Assembly: GCA_965219705.1 (NCBI GenBank)
Contig: OZ244789.1
Coordinates: 744,001 to 808,000 of the forward strand
Direction of reading: 5' to 3'
Origin: JAJECS01 sp965219705
GTDB taxonomy: Bacteria > Chloroflexota > UBA11872
DNA: 64,000 bases
A program made the position numbers and the translations under genes. Shown piece by piece: positions 52,364-60,038 of the stretch (the stretch's first letter is position 1; the number at the start of each line of letters is the position of its first letter). The notes beneath the pieces were generated by a model, which ran no database searches, was not told the origin of the DNA, and saw only the letters and a program-made list of their open reading frames with translations.

Positions 52364-53854
52364 ATGAGCTCTGACGTCAGGCAGCTGAGCAACTGGATCA
52401 ACGGCGAGTGGGTCGACTCGTCCAGCGGCGAGCGCCTCGAAGTCGACAACCCGGCGACGGGCGAGGTGATTGCAACTCTTCCGCTGTCGACCGGCGATGA
52501 GATCGACGCGGCCGTGCGAGCGGCGCAGGCGGCCTTCCCCGCCTGGCGCGACACGCCGGCGGTGGATCGGGGGCGGGTGCTATTCCGCCTGCACGCGCTG
52601 ATGCAGGAGCGATTCGAGGAGCTGTCCCGCACCGTCACCATCGAGAACGGCAAGACGCTGGAGGAGGCGCGCGGCGAGGTCTTGCGGGCCGTCGAGAACG
52701 TCGAGATGGCGGCGGGCATCCCGACATTGCAGCAAGGCTCGTTCTCCAACGACATTTCGGCGGCCATCGACGAGCACTCGATCCGCGAGCCGCTGGGGGT
52801 GTTTGCGCAAATCGGTCCCTTCAACTTTCCGGCGATGGTTCCTTTCTGGTTCGCCCCGATGGCCGTAGCGTGCGGCAACACGTTCGTGACCAAGCCCTCC
52901 CAGCGCACGCCGCTGAGCCAGACGTTGCTCACGGAGCTCACCGCCGAGGCGGGATTCCCGCCGGGGGTGATGAACCTGGTGCACGGCGCCGGCGACCAGG
53001 CGCAGGCGCTGAGCGCCCATCCCGGCGTGGCCGGGGTGTCGTTCGTGGGTTCGACGCCGGTGGCCCGCGCCGTGTACGAGACCGCCACGGGTCAGGGCAA
53101 GCGGGCGCAGTGCCAGGGCGGAGCGAAGAATCACCTCGTAGTGATGCCCGACGCCGAGCTGGACGCCGCCATTCCCAATATCTGCGGCTCAACCTACGGC
53201 TGCGCCGGTCAGCGCTGCCTGGCCGGATCGGTGGTGGTGACGGTGGGCAGCGTGCGCGACGAGCTGACCGAGCGGCTAGTCGAGGCCTCCGCGTCATTTC
53301 GCCTGGGCGACGGGCTCGACCCCGCCAGCGGCATGGGCCCGGTGATTTCGGCCGAATCCCGCGACCGCGCGTTCGCCTACATCGATCGGGCAGTCGACGA
53401 CGGCGCGAAACTGCTGCTGGACGGGCGCGGCGCGACGGTGGATCACCTGCCGGGCGGCTACTGGGTAGGGCCGACGGTAATCCACGAGGTGATGCCGGAC
53501 ATGCCGGTGGCCCGCGACGAGATCTTCGGGCCGGTGGTGAGCGTGATGCACGCCGACACCCTGCAGGACGCCATTGACATGGTCGAGGCCAGCCCGTTTG
53601 GCAATGCGGCCACGCTCTACACGAACAGCGGAGGGGCGGCCCGGGAGTTTGCGCGGCAGGTGAACGTGGGCAACGTCGGAATCAACGTTGGCGTGGCGGC
53701 TCCGATGGCCTTTTATCCGTTCGGCGGGCGCAAGGAGTCGTTCTTTGGGGACATCCACGCCCAGTCCAACGAGTTGGTGCGGTTCTACACGGACCCGAAG
53801 GTCGTCATCACGCGATGGCCCGGCAAGGCGGACGGGCGCGACCCGTGGGACTGA
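52364..53854 (+). CDS. mmsA: Methylmalonate-semialdehyde dehydrogenase (CoA-acylating)
   Basis: 496 residues of the aldehyde dehydrogenase superfamily. The catalytic cysteine is C285 (YGCAGQRCLAGS), and the cofactor region is GPFNFPAMVPFWFAPMA with NTFVTKPS. The usual general-base glutamate region reads CQGGAKNHLVVMPDA, the mark of CoA-acylating MMSDH rather than hydrolytic ALDH. It converts (methyl)malonate semialdehyde to propionyl- or acetyl-CoA in valine, inositol or beta-alanine breakdown. GGAGGG (52349-52354) precedes ATG 52364. It heads a run of same-strand genes: O-methyltransferase, then two HpcH/HpaI aldolases. Confidence 0.92.
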   Translation: MSSDVRQLSNWINGEWVDSSSGERLEVDNPATGEVIATLPLSTGDEIDAAVRAAQAAFPAWRDTPAVDRGRVLFRLHALMQERFEELSRTVTIENGKTLEEARGEVLRAVENVEMAAGIPTLQQGSFSNDISAAIDEHSIREPLGVFAQIGPFNFPAMVPFWFAPMAVACGNTFVTKPSQRTPLSQTLLTELTAEAGFPPGVMNLVHGAGDQAQALSAHPGVAGVSFVGSTPVARAVYETATGQGKRAQCQGGAKNHLVVMPDAELDAAIPNICGSTYGCAGQRCLAGSVVVTVGSVRDELTERLVEASASFRLGDGLDPASGMGPVISAESRDRAFAYIDRAVDDGAKLLLDGRGATVDHLPGGYWVGPTVIHEVMPDMPVARDEIFGPVVSVMHADTLQDAIDMVEASPFGNAATLYTNSGGAAREFARQVNVGNVGINVGVAAPMAFYPFGGRKESFFGDIHAQSNELVRFYTDPKVVITRWPGKADGRDPWD

Positions 53855-53875
53855 GCGACTACCGGGAGCAGCCAA

Positions 53876-54550
53876 ATGGCGCATGAGTACCGCCATTCCG
53901 GCGAGCGGCACATACGCGACAGCGCCTATCTGGAGCGCATCCACCCGGACGTCACCGCCGTGCTGCGCGACATGGAGGCGGAGGCCGACCGCGACGGCCT
54001 GCCGATCACCGAGCGGCCGAGCACGCGTCTGCTGTCGCTGGTCGTGCGCGCGATGGGCACGCGGCGCGCGCTGGAGATCGGCACCAACATCGGCTACTCG
54101 GCCATCGCGATCGCCTCGGCCCTGGCCGAGGGCGGCGAGTTGCTGACGCTGGACATCGACCCGGAGATGCACGCGCGAGCGCGGGTCAACCTGGACCGCG
54201 CCGGCGTCGGCGACCGCGTGACACTGATCACCGGATCGGCGCTCGACACGCTGCCGGGGATCGCCGGGCCGTTCGACTTCGCCTACATCGACGCCGACAA
54301 GTCGTCCTATCCGCAATATCTCGATGCCGTGGTGGAGCGGCTGCGGCCGGGCGGCGTGGTGGCCCTGGACAACCTGCTGTGGCTGGGCCAGGCGGCGCAC
54401 GAGCCGGAGGACAGCGAATTCCATCGCGAGTCGACGCCGATCATCCGCGCCTTCAACGAGGCCTTTCTGGCGGATGCGCGCCTCGACGCGACGATTGTGC
54501 AGGTCGGCGACGGGATCGGGGTGGGCGTGAAGCGACATGCAATTGACTGA
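53876..54550 (+). CDS. SAM-dependent O-methyltransferase (catechol O-methyltransferase-like)
   Basis: 224 residues with the class I methyltransferase fold. Motif I is RALEIGTNIGYSAIAIASAL, the acidic loop is LLTLDIDPEMHARAR, and FDFAYIDADKSSYPQYLDAV followed by VVALDNLLWLG gives the metal-binding aspartate/asparagine pattern of Methyltransf_3 family enzymes. These methylate catechols or CoA-linked phenolics. GGGAG sits 7 nt upstream of the ATG, 22 nt after mmsA, so it is in the same transcription unit. The substrate is not readable. Confidence 0.88.
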   Translation: MAHEYRHSGERHIRDSAYLERIHPDVTAVLRDMEAEADRDGLPITERPSTRLLSLVVRAMGTRRALEIGTNIGYSAIAIASALAEGGELLTLDIDPEMHARARVNLDRAGVGDRVTLITGSALDTLPGIAGPFDFAYIDADKSSYPQYLDAVVERLRPGGVVALDNLLWLGQAAHEPEDSEFHRESTPIIRAFNEAFLADARLDATIVQVGDGIGVGVKRHAID

Positions 54551-54609
54551 TAGCGGCAAGGCGCGTAGCGTCACGCCGCAGAACGTGCGTGCGTGAGGGA
54601 ACCGCCCAG

Positions 54610-55362
54610 ATGTTGAGCAACCGTGCGAAGCAGCGGATCACGAGCGGCCAGGTGGCCCTGGGCGTCAGCTGCGGGCTGGGCGCGCCCTATGTCGCCGAGG
54701 TGCTGGCGGGCGCCGGGTTCGACTGGGTCCTGATCGACAACCAGCACGGGATGTGGGACCGGCAGTCGTCGGCCCTGGCCATGATGGGCGTGCGAGCCGG
54801 CGGGTCGACCGCCATAGTGCGCGCGCCTGAAAACGACTACTACGCCATTGGCCGCCTGCTCGACGAGGGCGCGCTGGGCGTGATCGTGCCGATGGTGGAG
54901 AACCGCGCGGAGGCGGAGCAGGTGGTCCGCGCCTGCCGCTATCCGCCCGTCGGCGGACGCTCGGACGGGGTGAGCGGCGCGGGTGTATACGGCCCCAGCT
55001 ATCGCGAGCGGGCCAATGACGAAATCCTCGTAGCGATCCAGCTTGAATCGCGCGAGGCCATCGACAACGCGGACGAGATCATGTCGGTGGAGGGCGTCGA
55101 CGCCTGCTGGCTCGGGCCGGCCGATCTGGCCAACTCCCTGGGGCACGCGCGCAACAGCCCCGAGCATGACGCGGCGGTCAAGGAAATGATCGCGGCCTGC
55201 AAGCGGCACGGAAAGGCCGCCGGCATAGCCGGAGGCAGCGTGGAGCAGGTCGAGAAGTGGGTGGCGGCCGGCTGCACCTTCATCAGCGCCGGCGGCGACA
55301 AGATTTATCTCGGCGGCGGCGCGGCGGCGGAGTTCAACGCGCTGTCGAGCCTGCGGGACTAG
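54610..55362 (+). CDS. HpcH/HpaI-type class II aldolase, copy 1
   Basis: 250 residues of the HpcH/HpaI/2-dehydro-3-deoxyglucarate aldolase family. The catalytic histidine is H46 (FDWVLIDNQHGMW), and metal ligands are in VAIQLES and WLGPADLANSLG. These enzymes cleave or condense pyruvate-derived hydroxy-keto acids with aldehydes. The start at ATG 54610 removes a short lead from GTG 54589. A second copy follows after 6 nt with a different N-terminus but the same core, so the pair is a tandem duplication or a two-subunit arrangement. Confidence 0.9.
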   Translation: MLSNRAKQRITSGQVALGVSCGLGAPYVAEVLAGAGFDWVLIDNQHGMWDRQSSALAMMGVRAGGSTAIVRAPENDYYAIGRLLDEGALGVIVPMVENRAEAEQVVRACRYPPVGGRSDGVSGAGVYGPSYRERANDEILVAIQLESREAIDNADEIMSVEGVDACWLGPADLANSLGHARNSPEHDAAVKEMIAACKRHGKAAGIAGGSVEQVEKWVAAGCTFISAGGDKIYLGGGAAAEFNALSSLRD

Positions 55363-55368
55363 CCCGGC

Positions 55369-56151
55369 ATGGCAGGCATCGACTTGTTGACCAATCCCGT
55401 CAAGGCAAAGCTGCGCCGCGGCGAGGTGGCCCTGGGCGTGGGGAGCACGCTCGGCAGTCCAAATATCGTGGAGTTGCTCGCGCGCCAGGGGTTCGACTGG
55501 GTGCTGATCGACAACCAGCACGGCACCTGGGCGCGGGAATCCACGTCCGCGGCGTTCATGGCGGCGAGGGCGGGCGGCGCGGTGCCCATTCCCCGAGTGC
55601 TCAGCAGCGAGTTCACGGCCATCGGGCGGCTGCTCGACGAGGGCCCCTTGGGCATCATCGTTCCCATGGTGGATTCTCCGGAGGAAGCGGAACAGGTGGT
55701 GCATGCCTGCCGCTATCCGCCCGCCGGCGGACGGTCGATCGGCGCGTCGGGGGCAATCGCCCACGGGCTGGACTACATGACCCGCATCAACGACGAGCTG
55801 CTCGTCATCGTGCAGATCGAGTCCAAGCGAGCCGCCGAGGCGGCCGACGAGATCATGGCGGTCGAGGGCGTCGACGGCACCTGGGTCGGCCCGGCCGACC
55901 TTGCCGCATCGATCGGGTACGCGCAGGGCAGCGCCGAGCACACGGACGCCGTTCTTCGCGTGTTCGAGGCCTGCGGCCGCCAGGGCAAGGTGCCGGGAAT
56001 CTCCGGCGGGCCGGTGGATTCCGCGAAGCGCTGGATCGAGCATGGGGCGCGATTTGTGACCGTCGGCGCGGACGTGCTGTACGTGCTGCAGGGCGCCCAG
56101 GCCGAGCTCGAGGCCTTCGGACGGACACCCGGCCTGGGTGACTGGTCCTAG
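55369..56151 (+). CDS. HpcH/HpaI-type class II aldolase, copy 2
   Basis: 260 residues, paralogous to the gene 6 nt upstream. It has the same FDWVLIDNQHGTW histidine, IGRLLDEGPLGIIVPMVDS, CRYPPAGGRS, VIVQIES and WVGPADLAASIG. The C-terminus is about 10 residues longer. No Shine-Dalgarno is evident, so translation probably depends on coupling with the first copy. It is the last gene of the mmsA run; an A+T-rich gap follows. Confidence 0.9.
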   Translation: MAGIDLLTNPVKAKLRRGEVALGVGSTLGSPNIVELLARQGFDWVLIDNQHGTWARESTSAAFMAARAGGAVPIPRVLSSEFTAIGRLLDEGPLGIIVPMVDSPEEAEQVVHACRYPPAGGRSIGASGAIAHGLDYMTRINDELLVIVQIESKRAAEAADEIMAVEGVDGTWVGPADLAASIGYAQGSAEHTDAVLRVFEACGRQGKVPGISGGPVDSAKRWIEHGARFVTVGADVLYVLQGAQAELEAFGRTPGLGDWS

Positions 56152-56311
56152 CCAGACACTCGGCCCACGCGCTACCGACTGCCGCCGGGTCTACTGGGCC
56201 TAACCGCCATACGGGGGCCGAGGTGACCGCGCCGTGATCGCTAAACGCAGACGGAAGAGAAACTAACGATCTCGCCGTGTTGGCGTTAACATAGAGTGCA
56301 GACGGTAGCTT

Positions 56312-56482
56312 CTACCTACGCCAAAACCATCGCAACCACCGGAAGAATCCGTAAACGATGGTTATGATGAGCAGGGCATTTGAGACAGTTAAAAGGACTC
56401 CCGATCCTAACTTGAAGCCTAGCAGTATACCAAGAACTGAGACAAGGAAGAGAATGGTAAGGAGATCAGCGATGACGCGCAT
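56312..56482 (-). CDS. Small 56-aa two-helix membrane protein in an A+T-rich gap
   Basis: On the minus strand an ATG at 56482 opens a 56-residue frame with two hydrophobic helices (DLLTILFLVSVLGILLGF and VSNALLIITIVYGFF) joined by KLGSG and closing with a Trp/Arg-rich tail (RWLRWFWRR). The pattern, a membrane hairpin with a basic cytoplasmic end, is hard to get by chance in non-coding DNA. There is only a weak purine stretch upstream and no known family. The region (56152-56664) is visibly richer in A and T than the genes around it. Confidence 0.45.
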   Translation of the reverse strand: MRVIADLLTILFLVSVLGILLGFKLGSGVLLTVSNALLIITIVYGFFRWLRWFWRR

Positions 56483-56664
56483 AATCTGTCTTGTATAGCT
56501 TGGTCATAAAAGGTAGGGTAGCACAATGTTGAGGATCGGGTTAGGTGATGGAAATTTACTATTTGATCCCCTTTTCGTAGATCCGGCATGACACCCACGC
56601 TTGAAGCAAATACCATCGTTGAAGTAGGCACGGGAGAACGGTCATTGCTGAAGCTAGATACCTG

Positions 56665-57435
56665 ATGCGAAGCGAAGGCCAGGGGCCCCGACCGCTGAGC
56701 GTCGATGAGATCCACAGGCTCTTGGAGTCGATCGACGAAACACCCGAGACGGTCATCCCGATCCACTTGCTTCGGCATGGGACGTGCAAGGCCTACGCCA
56801 TTGGCGATGCGGCGTCGTTGGGAGCGGTGGTCGTACAGGCCGACCACCTACCGACCGAGCCGTTCGGTCTGGGGACTAAGGCGCAGGGACTCTGGGAATT
56901 GCTGCGTGACCTTGACGACTGGACTTGTGTGGAAGTAGCGCCGGCGGTCGCCCCGCAGCTGGGTGCGCTCATCAGCGCAGGTTCGGGGAAGCGTGTCCGC
57001 TACTACCAGGACGTCCATCACATCCTTACCAAGCCGGCGCCAGCGTTCGATGATCCGGCCGTCCGGCAATTCACCATCGACGACCTCGACCTGCTGGCAA
57101 CCCGCGGCGTGGACGGAGCAGAATTCGGCGGTCTGTCGAGGCTGCTCCTCGAGGGTATTGTCGCGGGTGCGGTAGTGGATGGCCAGATCGTCGGAACGGC
57201 GCAAACCAGCGCGGTGACCGACCGATACGCCGATATCGGGGTCGACACGCAAGGGGCCTGGCGCAGACGCGGATTCGCCACGGCCGCCGCGTCGATCGTG
57301 GCAAGGCGAGTTCAAGAAAAACGTCGAATCCCGGTCTGGAGTTGTGGTGAGGGCAACATGGCGTCGCTCCGAGTCGCCCAGAAGCTAGGGTTCGAGGAGG
57401 TCTCCCGGCTCACCTTCGTGATTAAGGGGACCTGA
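56665..57435 (+). CDS. GNAT-family N-acetyltransferase
   Basis: 256 residues. The C-terminal 110 carry a GNAT fold with acetyl-CoA motif A as GAWRRRGFATAAASIVARRV and motif B as GNMASLRVAQKLGFEEVSR. The N-terminal half (about 1-125) is less conserved and resembles the two-lobed GNAT_acetyltransf_2/ZmaR-like arrangement. The substrate is unknown. The gene lies right after an A+T-rich stretch that may be imported, and its 5' end has no clear ribosome-binding site. Confidence 0.8.
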   Translation: MRSEGQGPRPLSVDEIHRLLESIDETPETVIPIHLLRHGTCKAYAIGDAASLGAVVVQADHLPTEPFGLGTKAQGLWELLRDLDDWTCVEVAPAVAPQLGALISAGSGKRVRYYQDVHHILTKPAPAFDDPAVRQFTIDDLDLLATRGVDGAEFGGLSRLLLEGIVAGAVVDGQIVGTAQTSAVTDRYADIGVDTQGAWRRRGFATAAASIVARRVQEKRRIPVWSCGEGNMASLRVAQKLGFEEVSRLTFVIKGT

Positions 57436-57614
57436 ACCCATACGCCGCATCGCCCCAAGACGCGCGCGAGAACCCGGCGCAGATCGCGGACGCGGGGGAC
57501 AACGGCAGAGAGGAAGCCAGGGATGCCAGCCCTCAGCGTGCTCGAAGCGCTTGGCATGACACGCGGCAGGCCAAGCGGCCGTCACGCGGCCAATAGTGTG
57601 CTTGGGAGCTACGG

Positions 57615-58589
57615 CTAGGGAATTAGCAGCAGCTTCCCAGTCGTCGCGCGGCCCTCGAGGTCAGTGTGGGCTTGGGCGGCGTCGGCCAGGGCATATTCGC
57701 CGTGGATCTTGACGCCGAGCGAGCCGTCGGCGACCCAGCGCAGGACGGATGACGTGCGCCAGTCGAACTCTTCGCCTGATTCCAAGTAGTGCCCGAGGCT
57801 CGGGCGCGCCAGAAACAGGGATCCCTTCTGGTTGAGCGTCTGCGGATTGAGCGGCGGCACCGGGCCGCTGGCGGCGCCGAAGAGCACCATGTAGCCGCGC
57901 GGCTTGAGGCAGTCGAGCCCGCGATCGAAGGTCGCCTTCCCAACCCCGTCGTAGACGACGTCCACGCCGGCTCCATCGGTGAGCTCGCGGACCATAGGTA
58001 AGAAATCGACTTCCGCATAGTTAATGACGTGATCCGCGCCGACGTCACGCGCAATCTCCGCCTTGGCGTCCGTGCCCACGGTCGCGATGACCTTCGCGCC
58101 CGCTTTCTTGGCCATTTGAATGATCAGGCGACCAGCACCGCCGGCGCCGGCGTGCACGAGCGCGGTGTGGCCGGCGCGCAGCGGGAACGTCGAGCTCGTG
58201 AGGTAGTGCGCAGTGGCGCCCTGGAGCATCACCGCGGCGGCCGTGCGGGTGTCCAGCGCTTCCGGAACGCGCACCAGACGGTCGGCGGCCACGGCCTGCA
58301 GCTCGGCATAGGCGCCGAGCTCGGTGCCATGCGCGACGCGATCGCCACGCTCGAGCGTGGTCACGCCGGACCCCACGTCCTCGACGACGCCGGCGCCTTC
58401 CATGCCCAGCGTGAACGGCGGGTCGAGCGGGTAGCTGCCCGAGCGTTGATAGGTGTCGATGAAGTTCACCCCGGCGGCTTCCATGCGCACGATGACCTCG
58501 TTCGGCGCAGGCGTCGGATCGGGGATGTCTTCGTAAATCAGCGCCTCAATCCCACCGGGCGTGTGGACGCGCATGGCTTTCATCGGCAT
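57615..58589 (-). CDS. qor: Zinc-independent NADPH:quinone oxidoreductase (MDR family)
   Basis: 324 residues of the medium-chain dehydrogenase family without zinc ligands: MEAAGVNFIDTYQRSGSYP, LGMEGAGVVEDVGSGV, the cofactor-binding VHAGAGGAGRLIIQMAKKAG, and VVYDGVGKATFDRGLDCLKP. This is the quinone oxidoreductase (QOR) subgroup, which reduces quinones with NADPH. GAAGG precedes the start. It is divergent from the MFS transporter gene, with about 77 nt between the starts. Confidence 0.92.
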   Translation of the reverse strand: MPMKAMRVHTPGGIEALIYEDIPDPTPAPNEVIVRMEAAGVNFIDTYQRSGSYPLDPPFTLGMEGAGVVEDVGSGVTTLERGDRVAHGTELGAYAELQAVAADRLVRVPEALDTRTAAAVMLQGATAHYLTSSTFPLRAGHTALVHAGAGGAGRLIIQMAKKAGAKVIATVGTDAKAEIARDVGADHVINYAEVDFLPMVRELTDGAGVDVVYDGVGKATFDRGLDCLKPRGYMVLFGAASGPVPPLNPQTLNQKGSLFLARPSLGHYLESGEEFDWRTSSVLRWVADGSLGVKIHGEYALADAAQAHTDLEGRATTGKLLLIP

Positions 58590-58653
58590 TTCCTTCAGGG
58601 CGGGAAAACGCCAGCATAGGATGCGGCGCGTGTGGGGTTGGGCGCGCGTGGCT

Positions 58654-58659
58654 TATATT
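58654..58659 (+). promoter_or_regulatory. TATATT box 7 nt before the MFS transporter start
   Basis: TATATT (5/6 match to TATAAT) ends 7 nt before GTG 58667, with no Shine-Dalgarno between. This suggests a leaderless transcript and supports GTG 58667 over ATG 58682 as the start. No clear -35 is seen. Confidence 0.4.
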
Positions 58660-58666
58660 CCGGCCC

Positions 58667-59890
58667 GTGCGCTCCCCTGACATGCTCGCGACGCTCCGCC
58701 CGCTGATCCCCGGCGTGTACGTCCCGGCATTCCTGATGTTCTTTGGCGTGGGGATGCTGTTGCCAACGCTGCCGCTGTTCGCGGCGGAACTGGGCGTGAA
58801 CTACACCCTGGTCACGCTGGCGGTGGCGGTGACCGGGCTGGGGACGCTGCTGTGGAACGTGCCGGCGGGTCTGCTGCAAGCGCGCTGGAGCGAGCAGCGG
58901 GCCGCGATTGTGGGCGTGCTGGTCGTGGCGGCGGCGACGCTGGCGCTGGGCTTTACGCGCGACTATGCGCTGGTGGTGGTCTTCCGGGCGCTGGCGGGGA
59001 TCGGGGCGGCGACGTGGACGATCTCGCGCATGGCGCATCTCGTGGCCAGCGTGCCGCAGCATCACCGTGGGCGGGCGATGTCCCTGTTCGGCGGGGTCAT
59101 GCGCATCAGCATATTTCCCAGCCCCGCCGTGGGCGGCTGGCTGGCCGAAAACGTGAGCTTCGAAGCGTCGTTCCTGGTGGCCGGCCTGATCACCTGCACC
59201 GGCGTGCTGCCGATGCTGCTGATGCGGCACCGGGTCGAGCGGCCATTGAACAGCGTCCCGGTCGCGCGCGCGGCGCCGTCGAGCCTGTGGGCCGTGCTGC
59301 GGGCGCACCGCCGCGATCTCGCGACCGCCGGCACCGGTCACGTGCTGGCGTCGGCCGCACGCGCGGGGCGCCAGGTGATCATTCCGATCTACGCCGCGTT
59401 TGTGCTCGATTTGGACGCGGCCGCGGTCGGGGTGGCGGTGAGCGCTTCAGCAGCCATCGACATGACCCTGTTCCCGGTTGCCGGATACGTGATGGATCGA
59501 TTCGGACGCAAGTTCACCAACGCCCCCTCGATGGTGATGCTCGGGCTATCCATGGCCGTGCTGCCGCTGGCGCAGGACCTCAGGGGACTCATCATCGTGG
59601 CGCTCTTTGCCGGCGTGGCGAATGGGTGGGGGTCGGGCGCGATGCTCACCCTGGGGTCCGACCTCGCCCCGCGCGAGTCGCCTGGCCCATTCCTCGGCGT
59701 GTGGCAGCTCTTGGGCAATTCGGGCATGACCGCCGGGCCGCTGATGGTCGGCGTCGTGTCGGATGCAGCCGGTCCGGACGTGGCGCCGTACTACCTCGCG
59801 GTGGCGGGGATTGCCAGCGGGCTGATCTTCTGGCTGCTCGTGCGCGAAACACACCGACCCCGGGAACAGCCGGCCGCGGCGTCGCCGTAG
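58667..59890 (+). CDS. Major facilitator superfamily transporter
   Basis: 407 residues with about 12 membrane helices. The RALAGIGAATWTISRMAHLV and GYVMDRFGRKFTNAPSM segments match MFS helix 4 and the loop 8-9 motif (DRxGRK). The central loop (about 190-205) is basic. It resembles drug or metabolite efflux carriers, but the substrate is unknown. The start is set at GTG 58667 from the adjacent TATATT box; ATG 58682 is the alternative. It is divergent from qor. Confidence 0.88.
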   Translation: MRSPDMLATLRPLIPGVYVPAFLMFFGVGMLLPTLPLFAAELGVNYTLVTLAVAVTGLGTLLWNVPAGLLQARWSEQRAAIVGVLVVAAATLALGFTRDYALVVVFRALAGIGAATWTISRMAHLVASVPQHHRGRAMSLFGGVMRISIFPSPAVGGWLAENVSFEASFLVAGLITCTGVLPMLLMRHRVERPLNSVPVARAAPSSLWAVLRAHRRDLATAGTGHVLASAARAGRQVIIPIYAAFVLDLDAAAVGVAVSASAAIDMTLFPVAGYVMDRFGRKFTNAPSMVMLGLSMAVLPLAQDLRGLIIVALFAGVANGWGSGAMLTLGSDLAPRESPGPFLGVWQLLGNSGMTAGPLMVGVVSDAAGPDVAPYYLAVAGIASGLIFWLLVRETHRPREQPAAASP

Positions 59891-59971
59891 CCTAGCGACG
59901 TTTACGCAACCCGGTCAGGTAAAGGGTGTCCGGGGAGACGCCTACGCGGGGCCAGGTTGAGTGGGGCCTGG

Positions 59972-59991
59972 ATTCCCGCTTCCGCGGGAAT
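59972..59991. repeat. ATTCCCGC hairpin after the MFS gene
   Basis: ATTCCCGC-TTCC-GCGGGAAT followed by GACG, a copy of the dispersed repeat in reverse orientation to 39508. It lies between two convergent genes and could also end transcription of either one. Confidence 0.75.
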
Positions 59992-60038
59992 GACGAACTG
60001 GGGGCGGGTATGACGAGGGGTTAGGCAAAGGTCTCTAG

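Noticed and set aside
57312..57557. Minus-strand frame after the GNAT gene (81 codons)
   Set aside because: It overlaps the end of a well-supported acetyltransferase gene and its translation lacks recognisable features. The 57436-57614 gap is left without a gene.
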